Below, in pieces: positions 21,761-32,132 of a stretch of 64,000 nucleotides of DNA; positions within the stretch are counted from its first letter, which is position 1; each line of letters starts with the position of its first letter. The translations under genes and the position numbers were made by a program. This DNA comes from Pinus tabuliformis (Eukaryota; Streptophyta; Pinopsida; Pinales; Pinaceae): the NCBI GenBank assembly GCA_031772625.1, contig CM062819.1, positions 825,261,003 to 825,325,002 of the forward strand, written 5' to 3'. The notes under the pieces are model-generated. The model searched no databases and had not been told where the DNA came from. It saw only the letters and a list, made by a program, of their open reading frames with translations.

Positions 21761-23825
21761 TTAGGAAGCAATGGTCCCCATTGCGTTGAGTTCCTCCCTT
21801 AGATGAGGAAGCTTCTGCTGAGTTGGGTCTTTGGTGAGCTGTTCTGCAATCTCTGATGTGTCCAGAAATGGTGGAAAGCATGGTCGACAATGGTCCACAT
21901 TGAACGCTCGGTGCAAGCAAAGGAATGGAGGAATGCTATGCTTCAAAGCATTGTTGCCCGTAGCCTTGGTACTGGTGTAAGGACCATGTCGGAGTGGTCT
22001 GAGTTTCTGATGGGTTCTGGTAAGGCATTCTCTCTGCATATGCAACCAGACTTTGTCGCCCACTTGAAGCTTGTGTGGTACCCCTGTTCATGAGAAGTTG
22101 TTCCTGTGTTCTGTCATGACCGTATTCCTTTGCTGCTTTTGCTGCGTAGAGGAACCCTTTGCAGGGGTCATGGATGTAGCAACAATCTTCCCCTTACTTT
22201 GGGAGTGAACCATACAGATGAATTTCCTGGTCTGTGATATGAGCTTGCTGCCTTTCTTGGTAGTGATCAAAGATGTGGCGGTAGGTGGGGCTACCTCTGG
22301 TATCCTGTATAATGAATTATTCAAAGAAATAATGACAACACGAGGCCTGGACTCATACACAGCATGTCACCTCCATAGGTATGGCTGGCCTAATAGTACA
22401 TCACAAACATCCAGAGGTGTAACATCACACAATACCTCGTCTGTGAAGGGTTTGATGCTGTAGGGAAGGCGGCACTGTTGGCGAACTTTCATATCTCGTC
22501 CTTCGTGAAGCCACCCGATACTGTACGGCTGCGGATGCGGTGTAGTCGGTAGGCCCAACCGCTTCACGACCTCTGCTGAAACCAGGTTCTTTTGGCTACC
22601 ACTGTCGACAATGAATCGCAGCGGTGAACCCTTCACCCACATCTGTGAGTGGAAAAGACGCTCCCCCTCCTCTGGATCTTCGGGCTCATTTTTCTTGATC
22701 TTGGTGGTGGCAACAGTGGCACTGGGATCCGCATCAATAATCTGCTTCCCATTACCATTCCCCTTGTCGAGTTCTGGCTCAGGGTCGGAACATGCATCTG
22801 ATTCGGAAGCCTTCAACTCGGCCACCAGCGACTGCTTGGTCCGACACTCACTTGTGTTATGAGTGGGACTCTTGTGAAACTCACACCACTTTCCTGTGTC
22901 CTTCTTCGGATTCGTGGTGTTGTTCTTTTCTTGCGGCTTCGACGAGTTGTCTTGGGTCACCCCGCCTTGGCTTTGTCCTTTGGGCTTCAGATTTGCAGAT
23001 CCAAAGTCTCGCTTCTTCTGTTTGAACTTTTGTTCGATTTTGACAGCGTATCGGTATGCTGTGCCGAGTGAGGAGATGTTCAAGAACCCCATCTCTTCCT
23101 GGATGTATCTGTGTAGGCAGCCACGGTATTTGAGTACTAGATGCAGCTCAGAATCTTTGATACCCAACTATGTGCGAAGGGTATGAAAAATGTTTGTGAA
23201 CTCTGGCACATCTTGGTCTCGTCCCTGCCGCAGTGTGGTCCATTTGATGTATTTGTCCTCATAGCTTCCGACAGGGTAGTACTGCTCTTTGATGGCACTG
23301 CTCTTTGATGGCATCTCAGAAGTCATTCCAAGTGGGTGCGGCATAAAATAGTGAGCCTGTACTTTCATCCTTTTGCTCGCAGTAGGTTTCCCACCAGTCC
23401 TTGATGTGGGGTGTTGCTTTGAGAAGAGCGAAAACAATCTTTTCCCGACTTGAAAATTCATGAACAAAAAAATACCCATCTAGCAGATTTAACCATTTAT
23501 CTACGGCATCTGCGTCTATTTGACCCTCGAAGATGGGGATTTCAAAATTAACTTGTACCTTAAACGGTGTGGCGTTTCCAGAGTAGCTGTTGGAAGCTGA
23601 TGCGTCGCCTCTTGGTAGCCGCTGAAGGATCTGCGCAAAGCTATCCATCATCGCGTTCCTTTGCCGCTCGAGCGCTTCTTCGAGCAAGATTTTGATAGGA
23701 TCTCCTGCCCCCTCGTCTTTCTTCTCATCCGCCATGGGAGGCCGTCAAGATTTGCGAGGCTGGTCTTGCAAAGGTTTAACCAGTTCAAGCCCTAACTCCT
23801 TATATCCCGACCTCGTTGGGGACAT
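21761..23825 (-). pseudogene. Array unit 4: Gag, protease and integrase C-terminal module
   Basis: ATG at 23825. Breaks: TGA at about 23747-23749 in the basic N-terminal tail, the shared TGA 23316-23318, the 16-bp duplication (23284-23315), TAG at 23168-23170, TGA 22361-22363, and a TGA near 22090 in place of a Cys codon. Between them the Gag helices, the CHHC knuckle, the VDSGSQKN protease site and the GPY/F module are all present. This is the outermost 5' unit on the minus strand and would be read first from LTR5. Confidence 0.88.
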
Positions 23826-23866
23826 GCAAAGAAAAACAGAGAAAAATCAGACCGCTCTGATACCAC

Positions 23867-24496
23867 TGATCCGGATTTAAACAGGAACGCAACAAATTAC
23901 AGAGATAACCATATACACAAAGATGCAGCGGAAATAATACTTCATTTCATTAATGGAAAATACTGAAATATGCTTACAACCAGAAATGGAAATAAACCAG
24001 CTAGGGCGATGGTAGCTTATCTCTGAGAAGAGATGTGATGGCTACATGCCTCTGAACTGTTCTAAAACTGTGTTACAATGAGGCTCGAAGGCCTATTTAT
24101 TGTTGAGAAACAATGGAAAACCCTTCACATCGCAAAACCTAACCCTAGAAGATGAAACGCCAAATTGTGGGCCCCGTTTGGGTAAATTGGTACATCAATT
24201 TCCCGGGGTCGTAACTTTGGCATACGATCTCCGTTTGACGCGTATGATAGCTCGTTAGAAAGATCTATCCGAGTACTACCACTTTGGGAGGCAACATGGG
24301 TCCTTGGACCCATGTTGCCCCAAAATCCCAAAAAAATGTCGTTTAGGGCCTCAAAACGGCTACGGAAGTTCAGGACCCGAAAAACTGCTAAAAATAGTAA
24401 ACTGTGCTACAATTTAGGAAATTGAAAAGACTGAAAGAGATAGTTGTGGGGGTCCAAATGGGATAGGTGGGTGGCCACCAACATCCACCTGGATCA
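23867..24496 (-). repeat. LTR5 of the array (outer 5' LTR), 630 bp
   Basis: Ends TGGATCA next to the right ACATG duplication. In this copy the internal palindrome is perfect: GGCAACATGGGTCC, TT, GGACCCATGTTGCC (24290-24319). LTRs 2-4 have one mismatch in it. Confidence 0.95.
24290..24319. repeat. Perfect 14-bp inverted repeat in the LTR
   Basis: The arms are GGCAACATGGGTCC and GGACCCATGTTGCC with a TT spacer. It is retained with one mismatch in LTR2, LTR3 and LTR4, and lost with the LTR1 deletion. It could form a hairpin in RNA or be a dimeric protein site. Confidence 0.85.
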
Positions 24497-24501
24497 ACAT
24501 G
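24497..24501 (+). repeat. Right target-site duplication (ACATG) of the gypsy array
   Basis: Copy of 13062-13066 after LTR5. R copy 1 resumes here. Confidence 0.95.
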
Positions 24502-24600
24502 CATGTGAGGAAAGCAAGATGGCCTTGTTAGTTTTGGGTATCCATTGATGTTGCCACTTCATGTATTTGTGCACACACACACACTTTATTTCATGTCAAT
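24502..24600 (+). repeat. Repeat R, copy 1, right part
   Basis: CATGTGAGGAAAGCAAGATG... to the CA repeat at about 24571-24584 aligns with 26172-26250 of copy 2, including GGGTATCCATTGA. It shows that the array sits inside R. Confidence 0.8.
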
Positions 24601-24714
24601 TAAAATTAGTCTTAATAGATCATTCATTTTCATCGTCATTAACATATGAAAAAACCAATATAAATTTTGAAAATTAAGTAAATTTTAAACAAATTAGATA
24701 TGTGTGTGTGTGTG
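24601..24714. other. AT-rich spacer ending in a (TG)7 microsatellite
   Basis: Nothing coding. (TG)7 lies at 24701-24714, next to the start of R copy 2. Confidence 0.5.
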
Positions 24715-26260
24715 AATTGGGCTTATCTCGGGTGGTTGGGTGGAATGGTTGTTAACTTCCCCACCCAGGTTCAAATCTCGGCTAGTGACATGATGAGATT
24801 TGTGTGTGTGTGTGTGTAATTTGGTGTTATCTTGGGTGGTTGGGTAGAATGGTTGTTATCTTCCCCACCTAGGTTCAAATCCTGGCTAGTGACATGATGA
24901 GTTATAATGCCTTGATAATTATTGTTGTAATGGTTTTGTGCATATGAATATTGTTGTATTGGCTTCGAGCCTTGTGAACTCTTAAGTGAGTATACATGTG
25001 GGCTCCTATGAATAGTGTTGTATTGCCTTTGAGGCTTGTGAACTTTTAAGTGAGTATACTTGCAACCTCACTTTAGCCCTCGGGTTGAGAGGGAGGCTGA
25101 TTTCTTTCTTTGGTCAAGAGAGAGAGAGAGAGATCTTTATGTTTCATAAAATAAAACCTCAAAACCAACATCAAAATCATAAACAAGAGTTGAAGGTGAC
25201 TCAGTAAGAAAAAATAAATTAGCATTGTGGGCTCTTGTGTTGTAGTTCTTAACTCCTACAATCATGGTTTATTAGTGTATAGGAATTGTGAAGTAGAGAC
25301 AATCTTTACATAAGTGGTTTGATTCCAAGGCTTTATGAGGTTGTTAGATCCATTTGGACATGAGAGATTCTCTCTAACCAATTAACTACTAGATTCAATG
25401 TGTAGTTGAGATATTTTCTCGACTAGTTGTTAGTTTGGTTAAGAAAGCATGCTTATCTTATGCCAAAGATTGAAGTATTCATATGTACTAGCATTGGTTA
25501 AATAAGTTTTAGTGTGTGAAGAAGATATGTCTACTCTCGCATTTTCTTTCATGATATTAGAGACGGTCTCAGCTTAACTTCCTCATAGGAGGGCCCAGGA
25601 ATACAAGAGAACCTTAAGAGTTGACATTTTGTACATATATAAGATTTACTTAACATAAGAAAGTGAATTGTTGGAAAAAGTAGATTTTTGTAAGTGATTG
25701 TTAGTATTTGTTTTTAATTTCTATTTGTAGAAAGCTTGTCGTAAAATGTGTTAAGTGATGTAGTTGTTTTCATTGTGCAAATAAATACTTTAGCAAAAGG
25801 AGATGTTATTGCCTATATAAGAAGAGACTTGTGCTGAAATATTTAAAATTTTGTATGGTGCCCATTCTAAAGAGAGTCAACTTAGATCTATTCATGACAG
25901 ATTGTTGCATGGAAGAGATGTTGATTCATGTGAAGGGGGGTAGTCAACAACATGTAGTGAAGCATGTTCATGCAATTAGGAGGAGACACTTAAAAAGAAT
26001 TATTGGAAAATTGCAGAAAGCCATAATCTACAAGAACAAAATGTTTGTAATGGTTCTTGGTTCAAATCATTCACCCAAAAAATACACATGGTGGAAAAAT
26101 AAATTTCCTGAAGTGCCCAAATTGATTGTGTGACTTACCCTCATTATTTGATAAGGTGAAATAAATATGCATGTGAGGAATGGAAGATTGCCTTGCTAGT
26201 TGTGGGTATCCATTGACGTTGGAGATCCAATGACACACACACACACACACAATATTTTGG
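24715..26260 (+). repeat. Repeat R, copy 2, uninterrupted
   Basis: Head-to-tail with copy 1. The head is doubled: GGTGGTTGGGT...GGTTCAAATC...GTGACATGATGAG appears at 24731-24796 and again at 24834-24902, separated by a (TG)n tract (24801-24817). A (GA)n patch lies at 25121-25131 and a (CA)n tract at 26232-26250. A 100-codon frame (25831-26133) is open here but broken by several stops in copy 1, so coding is doubtful. The GGTTCAAATCC word (24872-24882) fits a Pol III B box. Confidence 0.7.
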
Positions 26261-26689
26261 TTTTTGGTAAATGGGTGCATTTTTGAACTGAACATTTAAA
26301 TTAGTAGTTTTCATTGGGAAATAATATACATATTAACCAATGACGACAATAATAGGGAATTGTTTTCTTAGTCCTAAGAGAATATATCTCCAAAGCTAGA
26401 GGCGAGATGAAGTGTAGGTTTAAGTCAAGATGGGTGGTTGTTTAGATTGTCCAAGATGTTGAAGCACTAGAGAAACTATACCTCATTGGGGTTATCAGAT
26501 ACACATGTGGGGATTGTTATCCAATAGCTCAAGGGGGATCTAGTATGTGGAAGTTGAACATCATCATTTTATAAGGGTTATGAAACATAATAAGTGCCAA
26601 TGGTGTTCAATGATGTTGAGAAACTTAGGTCACATGCAGAAGATTATACCTTTCAAAGGAATAGGTGCCAACTTGATGGAGTTTTAAGT
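26261..26689. other. Spacer, nothing recognised
   Basis: No coding frame over 60 codons with recognisable content and no repeat. A short stretch at 26340-26660 has no counterpart in R copies 1 or 2. Confidence 0.4.
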
Positions 26690-27002
26690 ATAAATATTTT
26701 GAAGAGATTAGAGATTGAGACAAATAGTCGTAAAGAGAGGTGTTGTATTTCTTAAATCTTACTTGTCTTGGTGCTTAATACACGATTTTTAATCATATCT
26801 TATGGTTGTGGCTCATTAATGTATAAGCATTGTGAGTTAAAGACAATCACTACCTAAGTGGTTTGATTCCAAGTCACCGATTAATAGATTTAGTTGGACA
26901 TGAGAGATTCTCTCCAACTAATTAGCTCCTAGATTTGGTGTGTAGTTCAGATATTTTATCAACTAATTGTTAGCATCTGTTAAGATAACATGCCTAACTT
27001 AG
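26690..27002 (+). repeat. Repeat R, copy 3, left part
   Basis: Matches copy 1 at 11810-12060 (TTAATGTATA, GTGGTTTGATTCC, GACATGAGAGATTCTCTC, GTGTAGTT), more diverged than copies 1 and 2. It is cut at AACTTAG (26996-27002) and resumes at 29013. Confidence 0.65.
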
Positions 27003-29012
27003 ATATGTTCATGAATATTTGATAAATGAGAAGGGATGCAATGGCTAGGGTTCCTGCACATGTTCAGGTTTCCGAACATGTTGTCGAGCTATGGATCGCC
27101 GCTACAAGATTTGATGGTAAGGTTTTTGATGAAGAGCTACACCATGGTTTTTTTGCAGCAAGTGTTCACAAATCCAGGGATATTTTTTTTTTTCTTAATG
27201 GGGGATCTACCACTTTTCTCTGGTATTTTTTGTGATATGTGTCCTAGTATTTTCAATCATCATCGTTTTCTCTTAACCCAAATTGAAGTTTGGAGATTAT
27301 TTTGATCTTATCGGTGGATAGATGAGGGATTGGTTGGATGGAGTTTGAAACAACCTCATCCTAAATCTACGTCAGAGGGATTTTTATGTCCAGATCAAAG
27401 AAACGATCTTTGATTCTCAGACCTAGATAATGAGGGAGAATTTCGATTTTTTCTTAAGACCTTAAGTGGAGAATCAATTCGTCTAAGGGTTCAGTCAATA
27501 GATCTAGTATCAAATCTTGAAAAAGAAGGTGTAGGAAAAATTGGGTATACCCAACAATCTACAGATTCTGCTCCATGAAGGCAAAGTTCTACAAGGTGTC
27601 ACCCATTCGAACAAGTATGGCATCAAATGTAATTCTACAATTTTTATAAATTTGAGGTTGAGGGGTGGAGCCTGAGGAACAATATTTCCACCTGGATTAA
27701 ATTTTGCTACAAAGGGTCCAAGATCATTTAAGGATACAATGCGAGGGAAAAAGACCACACTAGAAAGACAAACTCCAAATCTGACAATCTCAGGTCCTTA
27801 CTTAGTTGAGAAGATGTAGAAACCACCATATCTGCCAGTAAAATTGCTATAGGTGAGTGTCCTTTTCTCTGTTCTCTAAGACAGAGCTTTTATATGTCGA
27901 TTTAATGGTTTCTGGCCCAAGTATGAAGATCTCCATCAATGGATCTACCTCAACTGGACTAAAAATTGTGATATTTAACTATGCACGAACGGATTCTTTG
28001 TGGTTCAATTCGACAACCAGAAAGATTTGGATTTTTTCATAAATGATGAACCATTGTTTTGGGGAAGGGCGGGTCTCTTTGTAACTCCATGGTTTCTTGG
28101 TTTTGATGTCACAACAATGTGGGTACGAATATGTCGATTTAGGTAAGAATACATAATCTCCCTCTACCCTTTTGGCACCACCAAGTTTTAGAAGGCATTG
28201 GGAATTCATTGGGGATATATCTAAAGATGGATAGAGGTAGAATGGACAAAGGTATCTTCACTTTTGCTCGCATGTGTGTGGAGATCGACTTAAGTAAAGG
28301 TCTTCTAGATTGTGTCCATTAGACTCATAAAGACTTCAAGTGGACACAATGGTTAAATTTTGAAAATACTTCTTTTAGGTGCTAGATCTACCATCAAACA
28401 GGTCACTTGCAAAACTCATGCCCACAAGTAAAAAAAAGGGGAAAGAAAATATCACAAAATCCAAAGGGATGGAATTTTCCAAAGCTACCCTCTTCTGATG
28501 ATGAAGATAAAAAATGGATGAGATTCAACAACAACTAGAGTCACATAACCAACAAGGACCCCAAATGAAGGAGGGAGAAGAGACACAGAAGGATCATGCC
28601 AAACATGCAGAGAAACACAATGACTTTGCAGTGACCCAAACTCCTAGAAATCAACATGAGGAAGAGAGAAACAATCAAGGAACAAGTGGAATAAAGCGAA
28701 TGCATTATTCTGAGAGTTCAGACTCAGACAAGGAAGTGCCAACAATATCAGAAGAATATAAATTGGCTATTGTTATGGCCACTGCAAATTCTGGGATTTG
28801 GCATAAAGTTCAAAAGAAAAAAGGTAAAAAAGAGGAACTCGGCTTATCTAGGTAAATGTAAATTTTGGTAGCTTGGCTATGATGAATGCTTTAAGCACAT
28901 GCAAATGGCCTTTGAGGACAATACTTGAATGCACTTGTGCATGTACTGATGTAACTTTTATTTCTATTAATAGAAGGTTGCTATTTTTCCTTGGGCAAAA
29001 AAAAAATAAAAA
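27003..29012 (+). mobile_element. ORF1-only LINE (half-L1 type), about 2 kb
   Basis: The stretch interrupts R copy 3 and ends in an A-rich tail (28997-29012). It has a leader, a decayed DUF4283 and CCHC ORF1 and a 3' UTR, with no endonuclease or RT between ORF1 and tail. The duplication would be AACTTAG (26996-27002) against ATCTTAG (29013-29019), which is imperfect. The 3' UTR begins AAATGTAAATTTTGGT like that of the full-length LINE. It would depend on ORF2 of another LINE. The 5' border is inferred from the break in R. Confidence 0.65.
27026..28855 (+). pseudogene. ORF1-like protein with DUF4283 and CCHC knuckle, decayed
   Basis: Scattered frames give FVVQFDNQKDLDFFINDEP, then GRAGLFVTPWF and FARMCVEIDLSKGLL (27990-28300), the order seen in DUF4283 proteins, then a knuckle region ending HQTGHLQNSCP (about 28385-28425) in which one Cys codon is a stop and another reads Tyr. 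A 113-codon open tail (28514-28855) is very polar (Gln, Glu, Lys, His) and ends IWHKVQKKKGKKEE, echoing the tryptophan-lysine motif after the knuckle in the other LINE. The N-terminal start is uncertain. There are several stops and shifts. Confidence 0.65.
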
Positions 29013-29130
29013 ATCTTAGCTTAAGACAAAGCTAGAAGTATTTACATGTAACATTGTTGATTAAATAATATAACTCAAAATATTTTTTGTGTGTGAAGAA
29101 AATATGTCTACTCACCCATTCTCTATCATC
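29013..29130 (+). repeat. Repeat R, copy 3, right part
   Basis: CTTAGCTTAAGACAAAGC... to GAAAATATGTCTACTC matches 12068-12150 of copy 1, so the LINE landed inside R. Confidence 0.65.
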
Positions 29131-30892
29131 TTGTAAAATAAGTTCTCTCTAAATATGTGCATAATAACTTTAAAATTTTTATAAATTAAATGTGGAATTT
29201 GAAAGGTTTATTTTTGTTTGTTTGTTGATATTTCTTCTGGAAAACTCTGTGTAATATGTATGAAATGACTGACGTTTCAAGTGGAAACTCCACCCATCAT
29301 TAGGGACACATAAAACTTCTTGAGAGAGCAATGAGTGCAAGACCAAGTTAAATAGAGTGATTGGTTAACAACTAATAGAAGCGAAATGTTATGAATGGGA
29401 CAATTTTTTACTATTAAAATTAAGATTAACGAAAGAGAAACGTTAGGAAATTTGAAAATTAAAACAAGAAGAATGTAAGGAGATTTTTGTTAAAAATTAA
29501 AAATTAAAATCTATATAAAATTTTAATAAATTGAAAAAAATATAAAAATATAAACATTTGTAAATTAAGTGTGTTAATTTGGAAGATTTAATTTTAAAGC
29601 CTATAAAAAGGAGTGGAGAGATCAATGATGTGAAACATATGATGGTTTAATACTTTGATTGGGGTTTGTAGCAACATTATTGATTTGATTTCTTAATTTT
29701 TATTATTTTGATTTGTGATAAGTTGTAGTTCTCATATGAAATTGACATATCAACCTCAAGGTTATGGCCTAGCTAAATGTCAAACTAGCATATAATACCT
29801 CCTTGTTTGTGGGAAAAGGGACCTCCGTTGAGCAAAAATTTAGTTATTTATTCGAACCTACTACCTTCAAAGAGGAAACACATGTTCTTGATCATTAGGC
29901 CTTAAATCTGTAACCTAGCACAAATGACATCGAGTAAGTATTTAAGTTATATGTAATCTTAAAGGAAGATTATTTCAAGAGACCCTAAGATGTAATACAC
30001 TAGAAATTCTCGTGGTGGCATAATCCTTTTCCAAATATATTAATACACGACATAATACAAACTTTACAACTAAAATAGCTAAAGGAGAATTTAAACAAGT
30101 TTTCCATTCCTTAAAGAAAGCAAAACGTGCAAGCCTAAATGGTTGTATAACAAAATTAGGCTTGGCCTTCTATGACTTACTAAAGGAAGGTTTGTTGAAG
30201 GCGATTGAAGTATCTATAAGATCAAGGAAATTCTTGTGGGTTATGAATGTTCCATTCTTACCTCTATGTAACAACCCACTTTGCTTAACTTCATTTTTGA
30301 AATGTAAATATTCTCATAAAATAATTATGGGTTGAGTTAAGGGACACAAATTCCAGAGACTGAGGAGGGTAATTGTTGGGGATTTAATTACTATGATATC
30401 CAAGGAGGCTGGTAGGTATGCATTATGATTGAGTGGGATCATACCATTAAAGAGGAGGTTGGACAAAATGATAGGGGCCATGTTTCCTTGGAGGAAAATT
30501 CAAGCAAAAGAGGACAAAAAATAAATAAATGGGATGGCGGTGTCGTTGAGTAGTTATGGCCAGAGTACACAAGCTAGGAATGGGTCATTGAGATTCAATC
30601 AATAGACATGAAATATAGAGATGTGGCACAACCCCATAGGCCATGAAGGTCTTGCACAAACTATTGGACAATATGGGAAGAACCACCATGGACGAGAGGG
30701 GAGAACACAATTAGAATGATGGGGAATAACGCAAAAAAAAGGAGGAAGAAGGGGGAACATAGTCAAAGGAAAACAACAACAATGAACTAGGAAGAGAAGC
30801 TTGACAAAGGAGAGAACATAGAGGAAAGGAAAAAAAAGTAGCAGGGAGATAATTTTTTTGTTGGAAAGAAGTCAAGAAGGAGATCATTCCAG
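29131..30892. other. Spacer, nothing recognised
   Basis: AT-rich to about 30000, more mixed after that. I found no frame with recognisable domains, no LTR borders and no RNA gene. Confidence 0.4.
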
Positions 30893-31180
30893 GTGGGGAA
30901 GAAGTTGCCTCTTAAGTCCCTAGTAACTTGTTGTAGCGGCTACAACCACCCTCCAAAATTTTGCCTTATCCTGTTTTGGAGCCTCCCTACCAACCTTCAT
31001 AGTAGCTTGCCTTGCTTCTTCAAGTCCTCAAGCTCCAGTGTCTTTCTTGCTCAAAGGCAGCCTCTCGATCATAGTTTGATCTTTTGCCTTCACAGGTTGC
31101 TCACTTGGACTTGGTCCAACTGTAGGCTGAGCAAATTCCCCTTGAAAATTGGGAACTTCTGGAGGGAAACCAACCTTCTC
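30893..31180 (+). other. Small open frame of uncertain status
   Basis: A 125-codon frame (30893-31270) is open, Ser/Leu/Cys-rich, and runs into the palindrome cluster. I recognise no domain and consider it probably noncoding. Confidence 0.15.
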
Positions 31181-31183
31181 TCC

Positions 31184-31400
31184 AGAAATTGCGCAATCCT
31201 CTCCGATAGCCTGCTGGGTTCCAGGATTGCGCAATTCTGCCAGCCAACCCTCCCAGCAGGATTTGTGTAAATTTTCCCAGCAACAGGCTGTTCAGCCCAT
31301 GATTTGCACAAATCTAGGAAGCAGTCAGCTGCTCAGCCTAGAAATTGCCTAAATCTCCTAGGCACCCAGCCCAGCTTCTAGCCAAAAATGCGCATTTTTC
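31184..31400. repeat. Palindrome cluster A (ATTGCGCAAT and relatives)
   Basis: Exact palindromes: ATTGCGCAAT at 31188-31197 and 31226-31235, and the 16-bp AAAAATGCGCATTTTT at 31384-31399. Near-palindromes between them: GATTTGTGTAAATT (about 31260), GATTTGCACAAATC (31301-31314) and GAAATTGCCTAAATC (about 31340). The spacers of 24-60 bp are unrelated C/T-rich text with recurring CCCAGC. Confidence 0.7.
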
Positions 31401-32132
31401 TCCAGCAATCAAGTAGTCTCTTGCATGTGCAGCTGAGTTGAACAGTTCCCTCCGGGACCGAGCAAAACAGACTTGCATGCATGGGCTGTTTCTCCCAATG
31501 CAGCATGCAAAGGCATCCCTTGTTTCAAGGATCTATGTTTAGCAGTCAGAGGTTACATGCAAGGAATAATTCAGAAACCTCCCTCCATGTGTCGCTTCCC
31601 CTAGATTTGTGGCATGCACGTCACAACCTCGATGTTATCAAGACTCATCAATTAGACGCTGCAGAGCTCATTCCTCACATCAACCTTGTGGCTCTGACAT
31701 CCTACATCACATCTAGGATCAGTAGGCACATTCAGCTTAGCTGTTTTGGGGTAAGCTCTCTTCCCATGCCTTGTGCCGCATTTCTGTCGCTTTTTGTGTA
31801 TTTGCTTGTGTGAGTGTTGTTTTCTTGATTTATTTGAATGCCTACTGTCATTTACATGTATTCTAGCTTGTCATAGCTCTGTTTCAATTTTCATTGCTAT
31901 CTCACTGCTGTCACATGCATAAAAATGTTTTGCACGGATGTTCACCCAATCGACGAACTTCCTCACCCACATGCATGTTGATTCATTTTCTCAACCCTCC
32001 ATTCATGTTTTGCATGCACTATTTATCACTTCTGCTATCACTTAGTGTCGCCATGCATTTCATCGACTTACTTGCTTTCAGTTGCCCATCGGCGAGTCAG
32101 GCCAACCTTGGCCCAGTCTCTGCCTTCACCAA
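31401..32132. other. Stretch between the palindrome clusters
   Basis: A 110-codon plus frame (31481-31813) is open and ordinary in composition, but without known motifs. The sequence is CT-rich with many TGCATG words. No function is supported. Confidence 0.3.

Larger units (their letters stand above)
13067..24496 (-). mobile_element. Tandem array of a non-autonomous Ty3/gypsy element: five LTRs, four internal regions
   Basis: The order from left to right is LTR1, INT1, LTR2, INT2, LTR3, INT3, LTR4, INT4, LTR5. LTRs 2-5 are each exactly 630 bp and LTR1 is 483 bp. The internal regions are 2091, 2118, 2101 and 2117 bp. On the minus strand every internal region starts with a tRNA-iMet type primer site and ends with a purine tract, so each unit is a complete LTR-INT-LTR element sharing its LTRs with its neighbours. 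Only one 5-bp duplication brackets the whole. The coding part is Gag, protease and an integrase C-terminal module. RT, RNase H and the integrase core are absent, so it must have been moved by enzymes of another element. It resembles the plant TR-GAG class, but with protease and the integrase tail added. Confidence 0.93.

Noticed and set aside
13067..24496. CRISPR-like or satellite reading of the regular repeats
   Set aside because: Repeat units are LTRs and coding bodies with primer sites and purine tracts. The eukaryotic retroelement explanation is complete.
24768..24882. tRNA genes at the GGTTCAAATC words
   Set aside because: No acceptor stem, anticodon arm or A box in register could be folded. 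At most a SINE-like remnant.
25831..26133. 100-codon plus frame in repeat R copy 2 as a gene
   Set aside because: The same stretch in copy 1 has many stops and shifts and no domain is recognised. Noncoding repeat is simpler.
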